Assembly (NCBI GenBank): GCA_013314735.1
Contig: JABUFD010000001.1
Coordinates: forward strand, 1,116,001-1,180,000
DNA from: Anaerolineae bacterium
GTDB lineage: Bacteria; Chloroflexota; Anaerolineae; Anaerolineales; Anaerolineaceae
DNA length: 64,000 bases
Direction: 5' to 3'
A program made the translations under genes and the position numbers. This document shows positions 17,078-24,775 of this stretch, piece by piece. The notes under the pieces were generated by a model. The model saw nothing but the letters and a program-made list of their open reading frames with translations. It had not been told where the DNA came from and made no database searches. Each line of letters starts with the position of its first letter. Within the stretch, counting starts at the first letter, position 1.

Positions 17078-18269
17078 TGGATCTTTCCTCATTCTGTTTT
17101 CGTGTTTGCAAGTCCTTTCCAAACAAGATGACATCATTGCCAAACCGCACACTGATATCTGCCATGGTGTCGAAAATTCGCTGGTTTTTCTGAACCTCCA
17201 CATCCCATAAATTCAGCTGAATGGATTTTTGGCTTAAACCCGCCACACCGACGCCAATCAACCGGACAGGTTGCCGAAGCGCCCATGCCTGGTCAAATAA
17301 GGATTCGGCCAATTGGTCAATCAGGTTCATGTCATCCGTGGCTGAACAACTTCGTTGGCGTGTGATTGTTTCGAAATCTGCCCATCGTAGTTTGATTCGA
17401 ACTACCGAGGCTCTGAGCCGTTGATCGTTCATCCTTCGGGTGATATTGCGCACGATCCTTTTGATCTGCTCTCTCAATTTCATTTCGTCTGTAGTATCAA
17501 TCGGAAAGGTGTGTTCTTCGCTGATCGATTTTGATTGACTGCTTCCAGGGTACACAGGCCGATCATCGCGGCCATTGGCATGTTGAACCAATTCCAGCCC
17601 GGTTTGGCCGAAAGACCGGAACATGGTATCAGGAGATGATACCGCCAGATCTCCAATGGTCGAAATTCCCATTTCGTCTAAACGAGATGCCGTTTTCGGC
17701 CCTACCCCCCACAAGGACCTCACCGGGAGTAGGCGCAGAAAATCTGCTTCCATCCCAGTTGTCACCACGGTCAACGCATTGGGAAATCCATTACCACGGA
17801 ATTGTCCCTTTCCATAATCATTCGCTATTTTCGCCACCAGTTTATTCCCAGCAATCCCCAGACTGCACGGTAAATGTACTTCCCGATTGACCCGTGTTTG
17901 AATCGCCTGCCCAATTTCTCGTGCCCCGATCTCCACCTCGGATACATCCAGAAAAGCTTCATCAATTGATATTTGTTCCACTTTTGTTGTAAATTGACGC
18001 AACACTGCCATCACATGATGTGAATATTGACGATACAAGGAATGTGAACCGGGTACTGTTATCAAGTCAGGGCATAGACGAATCGCCTGTGACATCGGCA
18101 TGGCCGAATGTACCCCATACTCACGGGCGGCGTAGGAGCAAGAGGAAACAACTCCACGATGTTGGGGAGAGCCGCCTACCGCAAAACACTTCCCGCGCAA
18201 TAGTGGATTTCTTCGTTCTTCGACAGCACAAAAGAACGCATCCAGGTCCAGGTGAACGATGGTGGACAT
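17061..18269 (-). CDS. dinB: DNA polymerase IV (Y-family)
   Basis: 402 residues. The palm-domain motif VHLDLDAFF gives metal-binding Asp8; SIDEAFLDVS gives Asp103 and Glu104. The thumb HhH region (LWGVGPKTASRLDEMGI) and a C-terminal little-finger domain follow. It carries out translesion synthesis, usually in the DNA damage response. The start ATG at 18269 has no recognisable Shine-Dalgarno, and a TATAAT lies only 7-13 bases upstream, with another at 18290-18295; the transcript may have a very short leader. No LexA-like palindrome is obvious upstream. The last 17 bases overlap the start of the AAA ATPase gene. Confidence 0.95.
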   Translation of the reverse strand: MSTIVHLDLDAFFCAVEERRNPLLRGKCFAVGGSPQHRGVVSSCSYAAREYGVHSAMPMSQAIRLCPDLITVPGSHSLYRQYSHHVMAVLRQFTTKVEQISIDEAFLDVSEVEIGAREIGQAIQTRVNREVHLPCSLGIAGNKLVAKIANDYGKGQFRGNGFPNALTVVTTGMEADFLRLLPVRSLWGVGPKTASRLDEMGISTIGDLAVSSPDTMFRSFGQTGLELVQHANGRDDRPVYPGSSQSKSISEEHTFPIDTTDEMKLREQIKRIVRNITRRMNDQRLRASVVRIKLRWADFETITRQRSCSATDDMNLIDQLAESLFDQAWALRQPVRLIGVGVAGLSQKSIQLNLWDVEVQKNQRIFDTMADISVRFGNDVILFGKDLQTRKQNEERSNENPP

Positions 18270-18289
18270 ATGTACTATTATATGCAGAA

Positions 18290-18295
18290 ATTATA
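18290..18295 (-). promoter_or_regulatory. Putative -10 of the dinB operon
   Basis: TATAAT on the minus strand, 20 bases upstream of the dinB ATG. A second TATAAT (18277-18282) lies even closer. The leader would be very short, consistent with the missing ribosome-binding site. Confidence 0.4.
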
Positions 18296-18344
18296 CAAAT
18301 CCGGATACATGCCAAAAACCGCATTTTCCTTCGATAATGGTTTC

Positions 18345-18373
18345 TTGATTTATTTTTCGGCTCAATGTAAAAT
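18345..18373 (+). promoter_or_regulatory. Promoter of the glycine riboswitch-gcvH-gcvPA-gcvPB operon
   Basis: TTGATT (18345-18350), exactly 17-base spacer, TAAAAT (18368-18373). Predicted transcription begins near 18380, about 35 bases before the first glycine aptamer. The spacing and match make this a good sigma-70-type promoter. Confidence 0.7.
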
Positions 18374-18413
18374 CTAAATGAACACCCAACTGGGTGAGCG
18401 CTATACCACCATC

Positions 18414-18576
18414 ATCGGGAAGAGACTGTACCCGCAGCACCGAAGGGGCAAATCGAATGGTTTCGATGAATCTCTCAGGTAAAAGGACCCGGTAATGTGC
18501 AGACTCTGGAAAGTCTTTATGACACCGTCGGGGCAAACCGGTTCACCGGTGAATCTCTCAGGTCAATAACAGAGGG
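18414..18576 (+). promoter_or_regulatory. Tandem glycine riboswitch (two aptamers)
   Basis: Two consecutive glycine aptamers. Aptamer I (18414-18493) contains GCACCGAAGGGGCAAA and ATCTCTCAGGTAAAAGGAC closed by a TCGGG/CCCGG P1. Aptamer II (18502-18576) contains ACACCGTCGGGGCAAACC and AATCTCTCAGGTCAATAAC closed by CTCTG (18504-18508) / CAGAG (18570-18574). These are the hallmark conserved blocks of the gcvT-type RNA. It stands directly in front of gcvH-gcvPA-gcvPB, so it most likely switches glycine catabolism on when glycine is abundant. Aptamer II is slightly degenerate in its last conserved block. Confidence 0.95.
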
Positions 18577-18602
18577 GCAAACCGGCAGTTCGGGTTTGCC
18601 CC
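18574..18602 (+). promoter_or_regulatory. Expression-platform hairpin of the glycine riboswitch
   Basis: Ten-base-pair perfect stem (GGGGCAAACC / GGTTTGCCCC). The 5' arm repeats twelve bases of aptamer II (GGGGCAAACCGG at 18530-18541 and 18574-18585), and its first base is also the last base of aptamer II P1, so the hairpin and P1 compete. There is no U-run after the stem, so it is not a standard intrinsic terminator, and it does not cover the AAGGAG at 18621-18626. Confidence 0.75.
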
Positions 18603-18633
18603 GCATAACTTTAACTATAAAAGGAGCTTTACA

Positions 18634-19017
18634 ATGAAATTTCCGTCTGAATTAAAATATACCGAAACAGATGAATGGGTACTCGTGGAAGGAAACATAG
18701 CCATTATCGGCTTGACCGACTTCGCCCAGGATCAATTATCCGACCTGGTATACTTCGAATCTCTTGTCGAAGTTGGAGATGTGATTGAAGTCGAAACCCA
18801 GCTCGGGACTGTAGAATCGGTAAAATCAGCGGGTGATGTATTGGCACCAGTTTCTGGTGAAGTGATCGAAATCAACACAGATCTCGAAGACGAGCCGGAA
18901 ATTGTCAATGCAGACCCTTATGTTGACGGATGGATGTTCAAAATTAAAATGGCAAATTCTTCCGAATTGGATGATCTGATGTCGGCTGATGAATATATGG
19001 AACAATGCGAGGAATAA
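18634..19017 (+). CDS. gcvH: Glycine cleavage system H protein
   Basis: 127 residues, normal length. Lipoyl domain with the modified lysine Lys64 in VESVKSAGD. It carries the aminomethyl intermediate between P, T and L proteins of the glycine cleavage complex. AAGGAG lies seven bases before the ATG. First gene of the riboswitch-controlled operon; gcvPA follows after six bases. No gcvT or lipoate ligase gene is found in the window. Confidence 0.97.
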   Translation: MKFPSELKYTETDEWVLVEGNIAIIGLTDFAQDQLSDLVYFESLVEVGDVIEVETQLGTVESVKSAGDVLAPVSGEVIEINTDLEDEPEIVNADPYVDGWMFKIKMANSSELDDLMSADEYMEQCEE

Positions 19018-19023
19018 CCCCGG

Positions 19024-20361
19024 ATGTTCATCCCCCATACAACACAAGAACGGACTGACATGCTCAAAGCAATCGGCCTTGAGCATGTCAGTGATTTATT
19101 CATTGATATACCGGCTGAACACCGCTACCCAGATATAAAACTGCCAAAAGGAATCAGCGAAATGGAGGTCATGGACCATATCCATGAACTGAGCAGTGCC
19201 AATGAATCGCTGGAGGACTTAATTTGCTTCCTGGGCGCGGGTGCATATCGGCACTATATACCTGCGGTGGTCGATGGGATCATACAAGATGGGTCATTTT
19301 ATTCTGCCTACACACCATACCAGCCTGAAATTTCTCAAGGGACGCTGCAGGCTATTTATGAATACCAGTCCCTGATTGCTGCACTTACAGGGATGGAAGC
19401 CAGCAATGCCTCGCATTATGATGGTGCAACTGCTGCCGCTGAGGCATGCATCCTGGCCTACCACCAATACAGGGGGAAGCGAACAAAGTTTATTTTATCC
19501 CGCAACCTGCATCCTCATTATCAACAGGTGATACGAACCTATCTTGAAGGTTTTGAGGATACAAATATTGTGGTAGTAGATGGATATGCGTTAGCTGACT
19601 TCCAGGCAGAGATCGACAACAATACTGCTCTTGTTTATGTACAATACCCGGATTTTCTTGGAAAAGTGATCGAATTCGATGATCTTGTAACAATGACCCA
19701 CCAGGCCGGCGCGCTATTCGCTGTCAGCGCAAACCCGATCGCACTGGCATTGCTGAAATCACCAGCCGAATTTGGCGCTGATATTGTCACCGGGGAAGGC
19801 CAGCCGCTGGGAATACCATTATCTTACGGCGGTCCTTATCTGGGTTTTTTTGCTACCCGCAAAGAGCTGATTCGGAAAATTGCCGGTCGTATCGTCGGGG
19901 AGACGGTAGACCAGGATGGTAAACGAGGTTATGTACTGACATTGACTGCCCGTGAACAACACATCCGCCGTGAAAAAGCCACCTCCAATATCTGTACCAA
20001 CCAGGGTTTAATCGCACTCGCTGCCACGGTGTATCTAAGCGCGTTGGGCAAGAATGGGTTAATCCATGTTGCCGAAAGCTGTTACCAGAAAGCCCACTAT
20101 GCAGCCCGTCAGATTTCACAAATTCCAGGATACAAAGTGGATACTGACGAACTATTTTTCCACGAGTTTGTCGTTTCATGCCCATCGCCAGTGAGAGAAA
20201 TCAACGAACATCTCCTGTCGCATCAAATCCTTGGTGGATTGGACCTTTCCAGCCTCTATCCCGACTTAAAAAACCCGATGTTGTTGGCAGTGACAGAATC
20301 AAACGACAAAACACAAATCGATTATCTATGCGAAGTACTCAGCGAGGCCCGGCATGTCTGA
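19024..20361 (+). CDS. gcvPA: Glycine dehydrogenase (decarboxylating) subunit 1
   Basis: 445 residues. It is the N-terminal half of the two-subunit P protein: early MFIPHTTQERTDML, then FLGAGAYRHYIPAVVD and YTPYQPEISQGTLQ, which are signature blocks of GcvPA. It forms an alpha2beta2 enzyme with GcvPB that decarboxylates glycine and loads the methylamine on GcvH. It overlaps gcvPB by eight bases, implying translational coupling and matched amounts. Confidence 0.97.
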   Translation: MFIPHTTQERTDMLKAIGLEHVSDLFIDIPAEHRYPDIKLPKGISEMEVMDHIHELSSANESLEDLICFLGAGAYRHYIPAVVDGIIQDGSFYSAYTPYQPEISQGTLQAIYEYQSLIAALTGMEASNASHYDGATAAAEACILAYHQYRGKRTKFILSRNLHPHYQQVIRTYLEGFEDTNIVVVDGYALADFQAEIDNNTALVYVQYPDFLGKVIEFDDLVTMTHQAGALFAVSANPIALALLKSPAEFGADIVTGEGQPLGIPLSYGGPYLGFFATRKELIRKIAGRIVGETVDQDGKRGYVLTLTAREQHIRREKATSNICTNQGLIALAATVYLSALGKNGLIHVAESCYQKAHYAARQISQIPGYKVDTDELFFHEFVVSCPSPVREINEHLLSHQILGGLDLSSLYPDLKNPMLLAVTESNDKTQIDYLCEVLSEARHV

Positions 20362-21823
20362 AAAAAACATCTTCGAATTATCAGTACAGGGCAGAACTGG
20401 CGTACGATACCCGGATATTGATGTCCCCTTGACAGAATACCCGCAACATCTCAAACGGGAGAATCTTGCCCTGCCAGAATTATCAGAACTTGATGTAGTC
20501 CGCCATTTCTCACATTTGGCGAAACTCAATTATTCGATCGACAGCGGGTTTTACCCATTGGGTTCCTGCACGATGAAATACAATCCCAAAATGAATGAAC
20601 AGGCCGCCAGGCAGCCGGGATTTGCCAGCACACACCCACTCCAACCTATTGAGACAACCCAGGGGAACCTGGTCTTAATGTATCTCCTGCAGGAGGCACT
20701 CAAAGAAATATCGGGGTTCCACAGCGTTTCGTTACAACCAGCTGCTGGCGCACAAGGTGAGTTTGTCGGCGTCCGAATCATCCGTAGATACCTCCAATCA
20801 ATTGGCGAAGGACACCGCGACAAAATCCTCATACCCGATTCCGCCCACGGGACCAATCCTGCCAGCGCATCCATGAATGGTTTGAAAGCAGTCCAGGTGC
20901 CTTCTGATGAACGAGGGAACATCGACCTTGTGGCGTTACAGAATATGATAGACAACAATGTGGCTGGTCTTATGGTAACCAACCCGAACACATTGGGGTT
21001 ATTCGAGGAAAACATCTGCGAAGTTACAAAAATAATCCACGCTGCCGGAGGACTGGTGTACGGTGATGGCGCAAATATGAATGCGCTCATGGGAATCGCC
21101 AAGCCAGCCGATCTGGGCATAGATGTGATGCACTTTAACCTCCACAAAACTTTCTCCACACCCCATGGTGGAGGCGGTCCAGGTTCTGGTCCGGTAGGTG
21201 TGATTGAGAAGTTGGCTCCATTTCTACCATCCCCAATCGTTGCCATCATCGAGCCCGGAAATGACGAATATGCACCTTTATATGGATTCATTGAGCCAGA
21301 GCAATCGATTGGCCGGGTTAAAGCATTTCATGGGCAATTTGGGGTTCTGGTACGTGCTTTTGCATACATCGACTTGCTTGGATCGGACGGGCTTCGGTTA
21401 GCAGCTGAACACGCCGTTCTCAACGCCAATTATCTCCTCGCAAAATTGAAGGATTATTATCATGTACCTTACCCGCGCCTATGCAAGCACGAATTCGTAG
21501 TTGAGGGTGCATGGGAGGAGGCTCCAGATATCCACGCCCTTGATATCTCAAAACGCCTGATGGATTACAACTTTCATCCCCCAACCAATTACTTCCCCTT
21601 GATCGTCCATGAAGCGTTGATGATCGAACCGACCGAAACAGAAAGCAAGGATACGCTTGATGAATTTATCGAGGCGATGATTTCGATTGCCAACGAAGCC
21701 CATACCAGGCCGGAATTACTGCACGCGGCACCAGCAACAGCACCACTCCGCCGACTCGATGAACTGAAAGCGGCGAAAGAATTAACCGTTTGTTGTACCC
21801 CAATTTTTAACCAGGATGATTAA
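20354..21823 (+). CDS. gcvPB: Glycine dehydrogenase (decarboxylating) subunit 2
   Basis: 489 residues. It carries the pyridoxal-phosphate lysine Lys265 in FNLHKTFSTPHGGGGPG, and the FYPLGSCTMKYNPK block of the P protein. Together with GcvPA it decarboxylates glycine. Last gene of the operon, followed by a strong terminator. Confidence 0.97.
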   Translation: MSEKNIFELSVQGRTGVRYPDIDVPLTEYPQHLKRENLALPELSELDVVRHFSHLAKLNYSIDSGFYPLGSCTMKYNPKMNEQAARQPGFASTHPLQPIETTQGNLVLMYLLQEALKEISGFHSVSLQPAAGAQGEFVGVRIIRRYLQSIGEGHRDKILIPDSAHGTNPASASMNGLKAVQVPSDERGNIDLVALQNMIDNNVAGLMVTNPNTLGLFEENICEVTKIIHAAGGLVYGDGANMNALMGIAKPADLGIDVMHFNLHKTFSTPHGGGGPGSGPVGVIEKLAPFLPSPIVAIIEPGNDEYAPLYGFIEPEQSIGRVKAFHGQFGVLVRAFAYIDLLGSDGLRLAAEHAVLNANYLLAKLKDYYHVPYPRLCKHEFVVEGAWEEAPDIHALDISKRLMDYNFHPPTNYFPLIVHEALMIEPTETESKDTLDEFIEAMISIANEAHTRPELLHAAPATAPLRRLDELKAAKELTVCCTPIFNQDD

Positions 21824-21850
21824 CTCAATCTGGTTTTGACATACAACAGA

Positions 21851-21892
21851 AAGCATCCCCGCAAATATATATTTTCGATTGCGGGGATGCTT
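21851..21892. terminator. Bidirectional terminator between gcvPB and alaS
   Basis: Perfect 14-bp stem (AAGCATCCCCGCAA / TTGCGGGGATGCTT) with an AT-rich loop, ending in TTTATAAG on the plus strand. It lies between convergent stops, so it can serve both transcripts. Confidence 0.85.
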
Positions 21893-21907
21893 TATAAGTG
21901 AGTTCGG

Positions 21908-24643
21908 TTATTTGACCGAATTTCGAATCAAATCAGGTACCGCATCTATCGCTTCCTGCAATTTGTTCGCATCTTTCCCGCCAGCCTGGGCGATATTCGG
22001 CTTGCCACCGCCGTTCCCGCCAATCATTGCGGCTATCGATTTTACAAAGTTGCCGGCATGATATCCTTCAGCAACCAGGTTGTCAGTAACAGCACAAATC
22101 ACGGTAGGCTTCTCGTTAATGACAGCCCCCAGAACTACCACCCCGCGTTCCACCTGCTCACGGAAACGGTCAGTCATCTGTCGCAAGAGTTCTATGCTGG
22201 CATCAGGGATCAAGGCTGCCATCACCGGAATGCCATTCACTGTTGGAATATGGGAAAATTTTCGTTCAAACTCATACCCCGCGAGTTTGGCCTGTAGATT
22301 GTTGATCTCTTTGGCAGTTATACCCAATTGATCCAATACTGCTTTGGTTTTTGCTGGTGTTTCATCCAGGCTGCATTCCAGGTATCCAGCGGTATCTCGT
22401 AACTGTTGGAGGCGCTGTTGCACCAGGTGAAACGCTTTTGAGCCAGTTACAGCTTCAATCCGCCGGATACCAGCAGCCACACTGGATTCACTGACAATCA
22501 GAAATGTCCCAATCACGCCGGTTTCTGGTACATGGGTTCCTCCGCATAATTCATAAGAAACCACCTGTTGGTCGCCAATAGTTACAGTGCGGACTGTATC
22601 TCCATATTTCTCACCGAATAAAGCCATCGCCCCCTGTAACAGGGCTTCTTCTCTGGATTTTTCCTGAATGGTTAATGGGTGATTTTGTAAAATATGAAAG
22701 TTGACCCGGGCTTCTATCTCCCGAAGCTGATCTGCCGTCACCCCTTTCGGATGGGTAAAGTCGAATCGCAGCCGATCTGGTGACACCATCGAACCCGCCT
22801 GGCGCGCATGCTCACCCAGCAATTTTTGCAGCTCGCTATGCAGAAGGTGTGTCGCAGTATGGTTGCGCATGATATCGAATCTGCGGTTTCGATCCACCTC
22901 CAGAAATGCCAGGTCACCAACATGAGGTTGTCCGAAGGTTACAACACCGCAATGGGCAATGATACCAGCCGCAGGACGCCTGACATCTGTTACATTGATC
23001 TCCCACCTGCCATCCTGTGCACGCAGTCGCCCTTGATCGGCAACCTGTCCACCGCTTTCGATATAAAATCCGGTTGTGGGAACAATGAATTCTACTTCCA
23101 TTCCCGGTTCGGCCGCTTCAATCGGTTGATTATCAAGTACCAGGGCAAGAATCCTGGAGACTTGCTCAGATGCGGAATACGGATCATACCGAACACCACC
23201 TGCTGGCAATTCTCCCTCTGACACCAGTTGATCATAAATACCCCGATAGAGATCAACCGCGTCACCGCCCATTTCGCCAAAGGCTTTTCCAGCACCCGAT
23301 GCTATACGGTGGTTTTCCATGGCAGTTCGAAATCCACTGTCATCCACCGAATAGCCGCGTTCCGTCAAAATATCACGAGTTATTTCCAAAGGAAGGCCAT
23401 GTGTGGCATACAACTCGAATGCACTGATTCCATCCAATTGGCACTCACCAAGTTGTTCCAAATCGCGGATGAGAGTTTCCAACTGTGACAGCCCAGCCTC
23501 AAGTGTGCGGTGAAAACGTTCTTCTTCCCTTGTGATATTATCCAGGATTGTTTTCCGGTTTTTCACCAGTTCAGGATAGAAATTCCCATATTCTTTGATG
23601 ACTTCTTCTGTAACGTCAGCTAAAAAAGGTTGGTGGAGGCCGATTTTTCCGCCAAACCGGGAAGCACGGCGAATAATCATACGGCAGATGTAATTACGGC
23701 CAACATTCCCTGGTACAACCCCATCAGCAATTAAAAAGGCAGCAGCCCGTGAATGATCGGCAATTACACGATACGGTGTGAAGTCTGCTTCCATCTCTTT
23801 TTCAGAATGTCCTGCCAGGTTCCGAATCGAAGCCATGACTCCCTTGAACAAATCGGTTCGATAGTTGGAATACACTTTTTGCAAGATCGAAACAATGCGC
23901 TCAAACCCCATCCCCGTATCAACATGAGTCTTAGGTAATGGAACAAGCGTGTTTTCATCAACCCGGTTGTATTGAATAAATACCAGATTCCAAAATTCCA
24001 CTATCCGCTTACAATCACCGTTTGCTTGGCAAACATGGCCTGAAAACCCCTGCTTATCGCAGAATTCCGGACCCAGGTCATAATGTATCTCGCTGCAAGG
24101 GCCACAAGGTCCAGTGTCGGCCATCTCCCAAAAATTATCTTTCCGCCCGCATTGCATAATATGGGCCGGATTCATTCCTTCGCAATTTTTCCATTCCAGG
24201 TATGCTTCATCATCGGTGGGAATTTGGCCATACTCATCCTTGAATGTGGTAGCCCACAGGCGTGATGCATCCAAACCCCAAACCTTTGTAATTAACTCCC
24301 AAGCCCAGGCAATGGCTTCTTTTTTGTAATAATCGCCGAATGACCAGTTACCCAGCATCTCAAAAAATGTGTGATGGGTGTCATCACGCCCGACTTCGTC
24401 CAGGTCGTTATGCTTGCCAGCAACGCGGATGCATTTTTGGGAATTTGCGGCGCGAACATAAGGGCGGTGATCTTCGCCCAGGAAAACATCTTTAAATTGC
24501 ACCATCCCCGCATTTGTGAATAACAGGGTTTGATCGCCTCCCGGCACAAGTGATGATGAAGGAACGAATGTATGTCCCTTTTTATCTACGAAAAAATCAA
24601 TAAAAGATTGGCGAATCGCTGCGCCGGTTAATAAATGCTCCAT
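21908..24643 (-). CDS. alaS: Alanine--tRNA ligase
   Basis: 911 residues, usual for the family. Class II catalytic core at the N terminus (VPSSSLVPGGDQTLLFTNAGM), editing domain with zinc-binding HTATHLLH and CGGTHV, and C-terminal C-Ala/DHHA1 domain ending in the glycine-rich GGNGGGKPNIAQAGG. It charges tRNA-Ala and hydrolyses mischarged Ser/Gly. AGAGGA lies four bases before the ATG. The promoter is predicted at 24711-24739, with a perfect hairpin at the 5' end of the transcript. Confidence 0.97.
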   Translation of the reverse strand: MEHLLTGAAIRQSFIDFFVDKKGHTFVPSSSLVPGGDQTLLFTNAGMVQFKDVFLGEDHRPYVRAANSQKCIRVAGKHNDLDEVGRDDTHHTFFEMLGNWSFGDYYKKEAIAWAWELITKVWGLDASRLWATTFKDEYGQIPTDDEAYLEWKNCEGMNPAHIMQCGRKDNFWEMADTGPCGPCSEIHYDLGPEFCDKQGFSGHVCQANGDCKRIVEFWNLVFIQYNRVDENTLVPLPKTHVDTGMGFERIVSILQKVYSNYRTDLFKGVMASIRNLAGHSEKEMEADFTPYRVIADHSRAAAFLIADGVVPGNVGRNYICRMIIRRASRFGGKIGLHQPFLADVTEEVIKEYGNFYPELVKNRKTILDNITREEERFHRTLEAGLSQLETLIRDLEQLGECQLDGISAFELYATHGLPLEITRDILTERGYSVDDSGFRTAMENHRIASGAGKAFGEMGGDAVDLYRGIYDQLVSEGELPAGGVRYDPYSASEQVSRILALVLDNQPIEAAEPGMEVEFIVPTTGFYIESGGQVADQGRLRAQDGRWEINVTDVRRPAAGIIAHCGVVTFGQPHVGDLAFLEVDRNRRFDIMRNHTATHLLHSELQKLLGEHARQAGSMVSPDRLRFDFTHPKGVTADQLREIEARVNFHILQNHPLTIQEKSREEALLQGAMALFGEKYGDTVRTVTIGDQQVVSYELCGGTHVPETGVIGTFLIVSESSVAAGIRRIEAVTGSKAFHLVQQRLQQLRDTAGYLECSLDETPAKTKAVLDQLGITAKEINNLQAKLAGYEFERKFSHIPTVNGIPVMAALIPDASIELLRQMTDRFREQVERGVVVLGAVINEKPTVICAVTDNLVAEGYHAGNFVKSIAAMIGGNGGGKPNIAQAGGKDANKLQEAIDAVPDLIRNSVK

Positions 24644-24677
24644 GAAATCCTCTGCCAGTCATCAAGAACAAATCAAA

Positions 24678-24707
24678 TGTTACTTGTGGCAAGCATGCCA
24701 CAAGTAA
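24678..24707 (-). promoter_or_regulatory. Perfect stem-loop at the 5' end of the alaS leader
   Basis: Thirteen-base-pair perfect inverted repeat (GTTACTTGTGGCA / TGCCACAAGTAAC) with a four-base loop. It starts right after the putative alaS -10, so it would form the very 5' end of the alaS mRNA. It is followed on the minus strand by ATTTGATTTGTT and could equally be the terminator of the upstream peptidase operon. Confidence 0.6.
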
Positions 24708-24710
24708 CCA

Positions 24711-24739
24711 ATTATAAGCGATTGGGGGGTGTGGCGCAA
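24711..24739 (-). promoter_or_regulatory. Putative alaS promoter
   Basis: TTGCGC (24734-24739), 17-base spacer, perfect TATAAT (24711-24716) on the minus strand in the gap between the peptidase gene and alaS. Transcription would begin near 24705, at the foot of the hairpin. Confidence 0.5.
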
Positions 24740-24775
24740 TAATCCACCATATCCACGCTGATGCACAGCAAACGT

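Noticed and set aside
18574-18602. Riboswitch hairpin as an intrinsic terminator
   Set aside because: The stem is strong but followed by GCATAACTTTAAC rather than a U-run, so termination at this site is not supported by sequence alone.
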